DNA of 64,000 nucleotides, from NCBI GenBank assembly GCA_003105015.1, contig PQAF01000040.1, positions 1 to 64,000 of the forward strand, read 5' to 3'. Of this stretch, positions 19,705-26,420 are shown one piece after another. The stretch comes from Rhodocyclales bacterium (lineage in GTDB: Bacteria > Pseudomonadota > Gammaproteobacteria > Burkholderiales > Rhodocyclaceae). The stretch's first letter is position 1. Each line of letters opens with the position of its first letter. Made by a program: the position numbers and the translations under genes. Under the pieces are notes generated by a model. It made no database searches and was not told where the DNA came from. It saw only the letters and a program-made list of their open reading frames with translations.

Positions 19705-21003
19705 TCAGAGGTTCGAGGCGAACTTAGGATTGGTCGAGGGGCCACCACCATCCGGCTTTGGGCTCGGGGATAGCGTATTGGGCGCAGGAGCGGCAATTAC
19801 ACCACCGACCGGGGTTTGCCCTTGGTCGGGACGTATCTGAGCTTGCTGCGCCTCGGTCACACGGCCTCGAGTATCTTCAACGGGCCAGCCCGAGGCGATG
19901 ACGCGACGAGATCCTTTCTGCAGGATGGCCAGACCGCCATCGGTTGAGATCATGACAAGCCAGCCGAGGCCCTGAAGCTGAACAAAGCTTAGTCGCTCTT
20001 TGACACCCAAATCAGTATCGCGCCACTCAATGAAGCCGACCGCCCTCCCCTCGCCACGGACGGAGCCGCCGAGGCGAATTCTGTATTTGCTGTTCAGATC
20101 ATCAATGAAATCGGCAGGCTCAGAGATCGGGGCCGACTGGCCCATTGTTACGGAGCGCAGATCAGCAGGCACCCCCTGCCGGTATTCGACCTGTGCCAGC
20201 TCACCGGGCTTGGTATCGACCTTGAACGATTCAGGCTTGGGCTTTTCCTTGACGGCTTGCTTTTGCGCTTTCTCGTTGAGGTTTCCAGCGAGGCCACCGG
20301 AGAAGGCCCAGACGACATAGACCAACGCAGCTAGTGCAGCCACGCCGTATAGAGGGAGCCACTTGCGGAATACCTTCGAGCGGAAGATGTTGGCGCGATC
20401 ATCGGCATAGGTCGCCTTGTTCTCCGTGCCTTCGCTATGGCTTTTATAAGTGCCGAAATAGCGATCATCGTATTTTTCATCGCCTCGGCTAACTTCACGG
20501 AATTTGACGTTGCCGCGATTGTCGGGGGCACCGTGATACATGATCCACTTGTACTCGTTCGCCTTGCCGACCACATCCTTTTTGATGAACGTCACTTTGC
20601 GATTGACGCGGTTCACCCACGATGAATGCACGTCTTTAAGAAGCTGGCCCATCAACAGCACATCGTGGCCATGGTGGCCATGTTCGGCGATCCACTTCAA
20701 CAACTCAGGCGCGAGCTTTGCGCGGCCAGCCTGCCAATAGTTTTGCGCCTCGTCGATAACGATTAAGGAATCCTTCGAGAATTGCTGATCCGGCAGCTTT
20801 GTGCATTGTTCCTCGGTCAGCGGTAAGAGAAGTTCCCGGCAACGCTCTTCATCGATGCCCGCTAGCTCGGCTATCTGCTTATGCTCGATCCCATCGAGCC
20901 GTGCATAAACAATGCGGCCCTTCGAAAGGGCCGTAATAATGTGATCCTTCATTGCCGCGTAACTTTTACCTGAGCGCGGCATGCCCTCATGGAAAATAAT
21001 CAT
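19705..21003 (-). CDS. zot: Zot/pI-family phage assembly ATPase
   Basis: A 432-residue inner-membrane motor that drives filamentous phage extrusion. The N-terminal Zot domain (1-190) has Walker A in GMPRSGKSYAA and Walker B in LIVIDEAQNYW (about 83-93). A membrane segment lies at about 214-236 (YGVAALAALVYVVWAFSGG). The C-terminal region is periplasmic and proline-rich at the end. It follows the pVI-like gene after 4 bases and is the last gene of the structural operon. Confidence 0.95.
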   Translation of the reverse strand: MIIFHEGMPRSGKSYAAMKDHIITALSKGRIVYARLDGIEHKQIAELAGIDEERCRELLLPLTEEQCTKLPDQQFSKDSLIVIDEAQNYWQAGRAKLAPELLKWIAEHGHHGHDVLLMGQLLKDVHSSWVNRVNRKVTFIKKDVVGKANEYKWIMYHGAPDNRGNVKFREVSRGDEKYDDRYFGTYKSHSEGTENKATYADDRANIFRSKVFRKWLPLYGVAALAALVYVVWAFSGGLAGNLNEKAQKQAVKEKPKPESFKVDTKPGELAQVEYRQGVPADLRSVTMGQSAPISEPADFIDDLNSKYRIRLGGSVRGEGRAVGFIEWRDTDLGVKERLSFVQLQGLGWLVMISTDGGLAILQKGSRRVIASGWPVEDTRGRVTEAQQAQIRPDQGQTPVGGVIAAPAPNTLSPSPKPDGGGPSTNPKFASNL

Positions 21004-21007
21004 GACA

Positions 21008-21325
21008 TCACCACTGACCGAGAGTGAACAACTTGCGGAGAAGATGAAAGCTCACGCCTGCTGCGATGATGGCCATAGCCTCAGGAAGCCGCGCCTGGCC
21101 GATGACATAGAGCGCATATGGAGGAAGGCCGGAAAGCAGGCTTGAGAAACTGACGGTAGAGAAGAACGATGGCGCGGGAATGCTTGCAATCAGATCGCCT
21201 AGCGGGCCGAGAACCAGATCGAGCACCCATACGACCGCATCGTTGACCAGTTCCTTGATCGTCTCGAAAACGCTCTTTACAAGCTCGACGATCCACTCCG
21301 TGATTTTTTCTAGCCACTTGTCCAT
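21008..21325 (-). CDS. pVI-like minor coat protein (DUF2523)
   Basis: A 105-residue protein of the DUF2523/pVI type, always found just upstream of Zot in inoviruses. It has hydrophobic segments at about 10-25, 30-50 and 75-100 (PEAMAIIAAGVSFHLLRKLF). It would cap the virion end that carries the adhesin. A GAGGAAA site lies 6 bases before the ATG. Confidence 0.9.
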   Translation of the reverse strand: MDKWLEKITEWIVELVKSVFETIKELVNDAVVWVLDLVLGPLGDLIASIPAPSFFSTVSFSSLLSGLPPYALYVIGQARLPEAMAIIAAGVSFHLLRKLFTLGQW

Positions 21326-21334
21326 TTTTTTTCC

Positions 21335-22585
21335 TCAGAGAATTGCAATACGGAATGCGACCCACGCAGCAGCGAGCATCACGCCGATCCCCAGAACGGA
21401 ATAAACAAGCTGAGCCGTGGAACCGCACAGAACAGAATCAATGTCTATATTGAACGACTGACCCCAACCGACCGCGATCTGCGCATTCATGCCGCCGCAG
21501 GCACCACCCGGCACACTGATATTGAAGAAATTGGACGCACCAGAGTAGAACGGCGCGTTTTGTATCTTGCCCCGGAAATCGCTTAGAACATTTCCGACCG
21601 TGCGTGACTCCGGCGTATACAAGTCACTCGTTCCCGCCGGCGATCCCGCCTCAATTTCCTGACACATCGGAGAATCAGGATTCTTTTTGCAGAAATCGTC
21701 AGTTTGATCTTCGCCCGGCGGCGGTGTCGTCGTTGTCGTTGTAGTGCTGTTTCCGTTCGGCTGCGTCGTCGTCGTCGTTGTCGTCGTTGAGCCGTCCGGG
21801 TTCGTCGTCGTCGTTGTCTTGGTCGTCGAGCCGTCCGGATTTGTCGTGTTGTCGGTTTGCGTCGTCGTTGTCGAGGGAGGCGCAGGAGACGTATTCGCAG
21901 GCTGACCAGTCGTTGCATCAATACACACGGGCTTGCCGTTGATCGTACCGTAGTACTGATTAGGACCACAGGTATCGGGCGGGAGGGAGGATTGCGCACC
22001 CGGCGTAGCCGTACCGCCCGAGCACGTGTTAGATGGGCCGAGATATTGCCACGTGCCACGCGCATAGTATTGCGTCTGGCCTCCTACGATGGCCTGTCCC
22101 GCCGGCGCATATCCGTTGAACGCTACGAGACAGTTGCCCGCACAAGTCACACCCGGAAAGCTTGCATTAGGAGAGGACCCCATCAGGAACCAGCCAGAGG
22201 ATTGCGGCGTGCCAGCAGCAGGACACGGAGCCGAGCAAGAGCCGTTGCCATCGTAAGTCTCACCATCAGGACAAGAGGCTGTCCGCGTCGCTGGACCTCC
22301 ATAAGCCCCAATCAATCCCAACTGCGCGCCGCATTTCTGAGCATCAACACATTGAGCACGGCAAGAAGCCTGCTGACCCGAAGCGTTGTACGTGTAATGA
22401 ATTGAATGGTGCACCCATCCAGCACTGCCAGCACCGGACGCAGCAAACTGTTGCGCGCAATGCGCCTCAGGTTCCTGAGGACTCCAGGCTGACCATTGAG
22501 GCGTGGAGGCATGCGCCAACGTGTAGTAACCGCCGAGAAGCACCCCGACGAGAAGTGCGAGAACGTTCCGCAGCAGCCTATTCAT
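21335..22585 (-). CDS. pIII-like adsorption protein with Thr-rich linker
   Basis: A 416-residue receptor-binding minor coat protein. The signal peptide covers about residues 1-26 (ending YYTLAHA), then come Cys-rich N-domains (about 27-200), a low-complexity Thr/Asn/Pro linker (about 212-275, repeated units such as NPDGSTT), a C-terminal domain, and a final membrane anchor (VYSVLGIGVMLAAAWVAF) with a short cytoplasmic end. This is the order of Ff pIII, with the Gly-rich linker replaced by a Thr-rich one. A TTG at 22609 could start eight codons earlier, but the ATG at 22585 directly opens the signal peptide. Its first bases overlap the 26-residue gene. Confidence 0.88.
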   Translation of the reverse strand: MNRLLRNVLALLVGVLLGGYYTLAHASTPQWSAWSPQEPEAHCAQQFAASGAGSAGWVHHSIHYTYNASGQQASCRAQCVDAQKCGAQLGLIGAYGGPATRTASCPDGETYDGNGSCSAPCPAAGTPQSSGWFLMGSSPNASFPGVTCAGNCLVAFNGYAPAGQAIVGGQTQYYARGTWQYLGPSNTCSGGTATPGAQSSLPPDTCGPNQYYGTINGKPVCIDATTGQPANTSPAPPSTTTTQTDNTTNPDGSTTKTTTTTNPDGSTTTTTTTTQPNGNSTTTTTTTPPPGEDQTDDFCKKNPDSPMCQEIEAGSPAGTSDLYTPESRTVGNVLSDFRGKIQNAPFYSGASNFFNISVPGGACGGMNAQIAVGWGQSFNIDIDSVLCGSTAQLVYSVLGIGVMLAAAWVAFRIAIL

Positions 22586-22658
22586 GGACAGCAAATATGA
22601 AAGCAACAAGACCCGCTGAAAGCAGGCCGGAAAGGAACATGAGGACGGCCCAGATCAT
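22578..22658 (-). CDS. 26-residue membrane peptide (pVII/pIX-like candidate)
   Basis: A short ORF of 26 codons starting MIWAVLMFLSGLLSAGLVAF, almost entirely one membrane segment. Its ATG overlaps the stop of the zinc-ribbon ORF as TGATG, and its own stop lies inside the first codons of the pIII-like gene, so all three are coupled. Size, hydrophobicity and place match pVII/pIX minor coat proteins of filamentous phages. The assignment is by analogy. Confidence 0.65.
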   Translation of the reverse strand: MIWAVLMFLSGLLSAGLVAFIFAVHE

Positions 22659-22783
22659 CAGCTTTCCCAGTCGTCGGATTCCTCGACAGAGATATCCATG
22701 CCGTAGCTACTCGGGCAGATATGTTCATTCTCGTCAGGATCAACATCGAACTGATAACCGCATTCCCGGCATTCGGCTTCCAT
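22658..22783 (-). CDS. 41-residue zinc-ribbon microprotein
   Basis: This small protein begins MEAECRECGYQFDVDPDENE and has Cys5, Cys8 and Cys22 in a CxxC...C pattern typical of a minimal zinc ribbon or rubredoxin-like knuckle; the fourth ligand is unclear. The ATG has a strong GAGAGGGG site 7 bases upstream. It is the first gene after the coat-gene terminator and overlaps the 26-residue membrane ORF. The acidic tail ends EESDDWES. Function unknown. Confidence 0.65.
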   Translation of the reverse strand: MEAECRECGYQFDVDPDENEHICPSSYGMDISVEESDDWES

Positions 22784-22805
22784 ATTTTTTTCCCCTCTCA
22801 GAAAA

Positions 22806-22839
22806 TAAAAAAAAGCGCGGGGAGCTTGCACCCCCCGCA
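22806..22839 (-). terminator. Terminator after the major coat gene
   Basis: On the - strand the stem GCGGGG/CCCCGC (loop of about 10 bases, GGTGCAAGCT) is followed by eight Ts. Filamentous phages typically have a terminator just after gene VIII, so the coat gene is transcribed far more than the genes downstream. Confidence 0.85.
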
Positions 22840-22846
22840 CCCTCGC

Positions 22847-22981
22847 TTAGCGGAAGAAGCCCGCCAGCTTGTTGCCAGCCCACTTGGCGACGTTCGGGCC
22901 GACCTTCAAAGCAGCCATGGCGATGATCGCCGCAGCGACGGTAGTAACGTCCACCGCAGACGTGATGGCGGAAAGGTCCAT
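22847..22981 (-). CDS. Major coat protein (pVIII), 44 residues
   Basis: The 44 residues have a short polar N-terminus (MDLSAITSAVDV), a hydrophobic core (VAAAIIAMAALKVG) and a basic amphipathic C-terminus (KWAGNKLAGFFR), the classic order for the filament subunit whose positive end faces the DNA. There is no signal peptide and the length equals that of the Pf3 coat protein, so Sec-independent, YidC-type insertion is likely by analogy. It lies 6 bases after the 86-residue minor protein and before a strong terminator. Confidence 0.88.
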   Translation of the reverse strand: MDLSAITSAVDVTTVAAAIIAMAALKVGPNVAKWAGNKLAGFFR

Positions 22982-22987
22982 CGTTTG

Positions 22988-23248
22988 TTACCTCCAGATT
23001 GAGAGAATTTTCCCGACCGCCCACGCCACCATTGCTAGCGTCATGGGGACTAAAAAGCCCGCCTGCCACGCGGCCGAGAGTTCCCCGGCAGACGGTATTG
23101 CAAACACGGATTGAAGACTCGCGCTTTGGAATTCCTGCGGCGTGAGCGCAACGAACTGGCAAGTGCTGTAATCGGGTGGAGACGGAATCACGACGCGGAG
23201 ATCGTCCGCGCCCTGCGCATCCGCCCCGATGTACAGGCAGAGAGGCAT
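22988..23248 (-). CDS. Inovirus minor virion protein candidate
   Basis: An 86-residue protein with a soluble N-terminal part containing two cysteines (Cys4 and the one in PPDYSTCQFVALTPQEF) and a C-terminal membrane segment (FLVPMTLAMVAWAVGKILSI). Proteins with this layout often lie between the ssDNA-binding protein and the coat gene in inoviruses. It starts at the base after the ssDNA-binding protein stop. A minor coat or assembly role is inferred. Confidence 0.7.
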   Translation of the reverse strand: MPLCLYIGADAQGADDLRVVIPSPPDYSTCQFVALTPQEFQSASLQSVFAIPSAGELSAAWQAGFLVPMTLAMVAWAVGKILSIWR

Positions 23249-23641
23249 TTAGGCCGCCTGTTTCGCTTGCGAAACGGCTTTGCTACCCTGCCCCGCTCCA
23301 TCCGGCCGGCCGGCCGGATTCGCCGGGTCGATCAGTGGCCGGATATCGAGCAGAATCTCCGACTTTTCGCCACGGCCATCGGTCTGAGACTCAATAACCA
23401 GCTCGGCGCTGAAGGGCGTTTCCAAATGCTGGATACGCTTGACCACTTGCGCATTGCTGCAGCGGTAGGGCTGTGAGGCGTAACCTCGGGCGTAGCCCTT
23501 GCCACCACCGGTGCTCTCCTTATCACTGCCCTTGAGGGCGCTCTCAAGAAAGATGGTGCCGCTGTCGATGACTTTGCCGTCATCCATGGTTCCGACGAAC
23601 CACTTGAAGCCGGTAACTTTGCCGCGCCCGATCATTTCCAT
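23249..23641 (-). CDS. Phage single-stranded DNA-binding protein (pV-like)
   Basis: A 130-residue OB-fold-like protein that would coat newly made phage ssDNA before it is exchanged for coat protein. It opens MEMIGRGKVTGFKWFVGTMD and has a glycine-rich middle and a Gly/Gln/Ala-rich flexible tail. The ATG has AAGGAG 7 bases upstream. It sits between rep and the coat genes, as expected. The call rests mainly on position, size and overall composition. Confidence 0.75.
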   Translation of the reverse strand: MEMIGRGKVTGFKWFVGTMDDGKVIDSGTIFLESALKGSDKESTGGGKGYARGYASQPYRCSNAQVVKRIQHLETPFSAELVIESQTDGRGEKSEILLDIRPLIDPANPAGRPDGAGQGSKAVSQAKQAA

Positions 23642-23709
23642 TTGAATCTCCTTTTCATGTTATGGGCTATGAGGCACTTCCACGGTCGCCCGTCCGTGCG
23701 CCTAGAAAC

Positions 23710-24720
23710 TTAGCCGTACTTGCGCCGATACCACTCCGGCGCAACCAATGCGGTCGGATTGATTTCCTTGTGCTTGATGCGCGTGCGCAGATGCTCGACC
23801 TTGCAGGCCGTAGCGATATCAATGCCGTATACGAGCAGCGCGCGGCGATGGCGCTGGAAAGTACGCACCTTCATGCTCGAAGACAGATCCACACCATCGC
23901 GCCAATCCTTGGCCGTCGCCCGGAAAGGCATCGGAATTTCGTTGAAGTCATCGAAGGGAACCTTGTCGGTCAAGACCAGTTGCGAGCGATGACGGTAGAG
24001 TTCGACGAGGTTTGACATGCTTGTACCTCCTAGATAGCGGAAGCCGTTTTGCGTGAGGAAGCGGGTTTTGAGCGTCAGTTCGTGACGCCCTACTCCGACT
24101 TCCTCGACGTACTTCAAAACGTCTTCCGGGACAAAGTGACGCTTGACCTTGCGCTGCATTTCTTTCAGCTTGTCGTAGAACTTTTCATAGACGTACTTGC
24201 TGCCCTCTCCCCAATGCACCGTACCGCCATCGGGAGAGACGCCGACCTTGAGCCGGCCTTTCTGGTTAGTGGCGAGCCAGCCCATGAACCAAGAGAGGTT
24301 GTCGCGGCCGAAGAGGGCGTAGTTCTTCGTCAGATCGATGCGGGTATTGATTGCGCCGGTCCAACTCATGAAAAGGTCGCCGGCGTAGGAAAACATTTCG
24401 CCCTTGGTGAAGGGCGGCAGGTTGAAGCTTTGCAGGACCTGGTTCCAGCGGTGAACGCACTCTTCGTAGCTGTAGCCAAAGAGATTGTCAGGACGGCGGA
24501 AGCGGCCGATGTTGCCGGAGGCCTCGACGGTGAAGCCGTCGCACCGCAGACGCAGCTTGGTGCCGAAGCTGCCTTCATGTTCCATCGCTCGATGCGTTGT
24601 CCATTCAACGTTGCCGTCTTCGTCAACCGACCAGACACAGCCTTTGTTGATAGTGGGCAGACCGCCCTCAGGATGAACCTGTTTCATGGAGAGGTAATCG
24701 ACGAAGACGGGCTGTTCCAT
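23710..24720 (-). CDS. Phage replication initiator (gene II/X family)
   Basis: The 336-residue protein resembles the filamentous phage/plasmid replication proteins that nick the plus-strand origin and drive rolling-circle replication. Recognisable parts are VFVDYLSMKQ near the start, a cysteine/Arg region around GTKLRLRCDGFTVEASGNIGRF, and the segment HELTLKTRFLTQNGFRYLGG. The catalytic tyrosine cannot be assigned with certainty. It follows three overlapping small ORFs and precedes the ssDNA-binding gene by 68 bases. Confidence 0.85.
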   Translation of the reverse strand: MEQPVFVDYLSMKQVHPEGGLPTINKGCVWSVDEDGNVEWTTHRAMEHEGSFGTKLRLRCDGFTVEASGNIGRFRRPDNLFGYSYEECVHRWNQVLQSFNLPPFTKGEMFSYAGDLFMSWTGAINTRIDLTKNYALFGRDNLSWFMGWLATNQKGRLKVGVSPDGGTVHWGEGSKYVYEKFYDKLKEMQRKVKRHFVPEDVLKYVEEVGVGRHELTLKTRFLTQNGFRYLGGTSMSNLVELYRHRSQLVLTDKVPFDDFNEIPMPFRATAKDWRDGVDLSSSMKVRTFQRHRRALLVYGIDIATACKVEHLRTRIKHKEINPTALVAPEWYRRKYG

Positions 24721-24723
24721 GCT

Positions 24724-24855
24724 TTACATCGGCCAGTAGACGCCGAAGCAGCGGCCGGAGAGTGCGACCTGACGGCCGCGATAAGGACAGCCACGGAGAC
24801 CGGGCATCTTGATTGCCCATCGGACCAGGTGAAGGGGGACGCGCTGGACGATCAT
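24724..24855 (-). CDS. 43-residue phage protein coupled to rep
   Basis: A 43-residue basic protein beginning MIVQRVPLHLVRWAIKMP. The frame is open further upstream, but its ATG at 24855 overlaps the previous gene's stop (ATGA) and has GAGGG 4 bases before it, so this short form is preferred. It ends 3 bases before the rep start. Family not recognised. Confidence 0.6.
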   Translation of the reverse strand: MIVQRVPLHLVRWAIKMPGLRGCPYRGRQVALSGRCFGVYWPM

Positions 24856-25175
24856 GCGGCCCTCAACACCAGATGGCAGGCTGATCGAGCTGTAGGCAGC
24901 CCCTGAGCGTTCTCGAAGGGACAGGACCCGCTGCAACTCACACGAACGGGACCGCCCTTCGTCTGTTCCCGTTTCGCATGCGAACAATGCCCCGCTGCGT
25001 AGAGCGACTGCTGCCATTCGGAAGCACGTCGAGAGTCAGCCAGCAAGTGACGGCCAAGACCTCCCGGCGAGAGGACACCCAAAGCGATTTCCTCGAAGTC
25101 CTCGGGGGTCAGCCGGGCAGCTTCTTCGGCCTTCCGGATTTGAGCCAGGTCGGCTATATGGCGATTTGCCTTCAC
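24852..25175 (-). CDS. 107-residue phage protein of the rep operon
   Basis: It starts with GTG overlapping the preceding stop (GTGA). The N-terminal half is helical and charged (IADLAQIRKAEEAARLTPEDFEE), and the C-terminal half has three cysteines and two histidines (CSHAK, CSGSC) that could bind metal. The family is not recognised. Position in the replication operon suggests a regulator or Rep helper. Confidence 0.6.
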   Translation of the reverse strand: MKANRHIADLAQIRKAEEAARLTPEDFEEIALGVLSPGGLGRHLLADSRRASEWQQSLYAAGHCSHAKREQTKGGPVRVSCSGSCPFENAQGLPTARSACHLVLRAA

Positions 25176-25372
25176 AGCGACCCCGATGCACGTTCAACCA
25201 GTTGCCGGAGACCTTCGACAGATCTGCGAGCGCCGATGTAGGTGTCTCGGGCGGCGTTTTTCATGACCCGGTACAGGAGATACCGGCCTTGCATCGAGAC
25301 GATGCGCAGGCCGTGTTCCTTGGCCATTACTTGGGCTTCGTGGTACTGCTGACGGCCTGAATGACGGCGCAT
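25172..25372 (-). CDS. 66-residue phage protein, first gene of the rep operon
   Basis: A small basic protein (MRRHSGRQQYHEAQVMAKEH at the start; GRYLLYRVMKNAARDTYIG in the middle). The ATG at 25372 is preferred because GGGGAG lies 6 bases upstream. Similar YLLYRV-type small proteins occur near rep in inoviruses. It is divergent from the DUF2726 gene, with 59 bases between starts, so the intergenic region likely holds the replication-operon promoter. Confidence 0.65.
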   Translation of the reverse strand: MRRHSGRQQYHEAQVMAKEHGLRIVSMQGRYLLYRVMKNAARDTYIGARRSVEGLRQLVERASGSL

Positions 25373-25431
25373 TGATCTCCCCTGCCCTTCTGTCAAAATG
25401 ACGGGTTCATCAACAGAAAATGGAGCTCGCT

Positions 25432-25908
25432 ATGAAGTGGCTGTTGTTTCTTGTGCTGCTTGCTCTTGCCGTGCTTGTTATTGCAGCGATGACGAAGAAA
25501 AGAAGGGACACATCGAGCGATGAAAACCAGCCTTGGCCCTACTACGCCAAAAAACCGCTGTCTGCCATTGAGCAAGTGATGTACTACCGGCTGGTTGAAG
25601 CAATGCCTGATTGCATCGTCCTCGCTCAGGTTCAGTTGTCGCGAGTGATCGGAGTCAAGAAGGGTGCAGGACCGGGAAACTGGCTGAATCGAATCAACCA
25701 AAAGAGCCTTGACTATGTGGTTTGTATGAAAAACGCTGCGGTAATCGCAGCTATAGAGCTCGATGACTCGACGCACGAACGAGAAGACAGAATGAAGAGC
25801 GACCAAGACAAGGAGCGCGCACTGTCGTCGGCCGGCGTGAAACTGATCAGATGGCAGGCTAAAAGCCTGCCTGATGTTGAAACGATCCGAAAAACCTTTA
25901 CGAGCTAA
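25432..25908 (+). CDS. DUF2726 membrane-anchored nuclease-like protein
   Basis: A 158-residue protein with an N-terminal membrane segment (WLLFLVLLALAVLVIAAM, residues 3-20) and a DUF2726 domain (about 45-155). The domain has a PD-(D/E)XK-like pattern: AAIELDDSTHEREDR followed by SDQDKERALSSAGVKLIRW. The ATG at 25432 has GGAG 7 bases upstream and is preferred over the in-frame ATG at 25420. It stands alone on the + strand between the repressor region and rep. It may be an accessory or defence-type gene carried by the phage; nuclease activity is inferred from the family. Confidence 0.8.
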   Translation: MKWLLFLVLLALAVLVIAAMTKKRRDTSSDENQPWPYYAKKPLSAIEQVMYYRLVEAMPDCIVLAQVQLSRVIGVKKGAGPGNWLNRINQKSLDYVVCMKNAAVIAAIELDDSTHEREDRMKSDQDKERALSSAGVKLIRWQAKSLPDVETIRKTFTS

Positions 25909-25969
25909 CTGCACAGCGATCCCCTTGCACGTCTGCCCCTTATGGGGCATGATTCTTTCGCCTGCGAGC

Positions 25970-26012
25970 ATTCTTACTCACGTAAGAATCTTACAGATGC
26001 AAGAATACTTAC
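25970..26012. promoter_or_regulatory. Operator array upstream of the phage repressor
   Basis: A perfect inverted repeat ATTCTTAC/GTAAGAAT (25970-25977 and 25982-25989) is followed by GTAAG/CTTAC (25982-25994) and AAGAATACTTAC (26001-26012). The CTTAC half-sites repeat at 25973, 25990 and 26008, a 17-18 base period. It ends 28 bases before the HTH gene and is likely bound by that repressor. Confidence 0.7.
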
Positions 26013-26039
26013 AACCGACAGAATGTCAAGAGGGTGGTT

Positions 26040-26420
26040 ATGAAATCCCTAAAATACCTAGACGCCCTGATAGAAAGAAAAGGATTTAAAAACGATAGGC
26101 AGCTCGCACTGCACTTAGGCTGGAGCTCAGGAATCATGACTATGTACCGCCAAGGAAAGCGCGTCATGAGCGAAGAGCAATGCCTACAAATCGCCCGAGA
26201 ACTGGGCATGGAGAACCCCCTACCGATCATCGCGGCAGCAGGTATCGACCGCGCAGAGAAGACCGGTCAGAAGTCGCTTTGGGAAGTTTTTACGAAGGCG
26301 ACGAGCCTTAGCCCCCTGGCCGTCGCCTTAATGGTCGGTGTCACTACGATAGTGACACCTTCGCCTGTTCAGGCCGCACCAGACTTGATACGGCCGGTGA
26401 ATGAATCTGTATTATGTTAA
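26040..26420 (+). CDS. Phage HTH repressor (DUF3693-like) ending in attR
   Basis: A 126-residue regulator. A lambda-repressor-type helix-turn-helix lies at about residues 18-45 (NDRQLALHLGWSSGIMTMYRQGKR), followed by IARELGMENPLPIIAAAGIDRAEKTGQKSLWEVF and a hydrophobic stretch at about 90-110 that may be a membrane anchor. This layout fits DUF3693-type inovirus regulators. GAGG precedes the ATG by 8 bases. The final codons (Asn-Glu-Ser-Val-Leu-Cys-stop) are inside attR, and the stop TAA belongs to the host XerD arm. In excised phage DNA the frame would continue for about 28 more codons. Confidence 0.8.
   Translation: MKSLKYLDALIERKGFKNDRQLALHLGWSSGIMTMYRQGKRVMSEEQCLQIARELGMENPLPIIAAAGIDRAEKTGQKSLWEVFTKATSLSPLAVALMVGVTTIVTPSPVQAAPDLIRPVNESVLC

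Noticed and set aside
21720..21880. Possible CRISPR-like or tandem repeat array
   Set aside because: The repeats are short GTC/GTT triplets that encode the Thr-rich linker of the phage adhesin; there are no spaced identical repeats and no cas genes.
24724..25017. Longer 97-residue version of the 43-residue phage protein
   Set aside because: The extra N-terminus lies over the 107-residue ORF in another frame; the internal ATG overlapping that ORF's stop with a GAGGG site is a better start.
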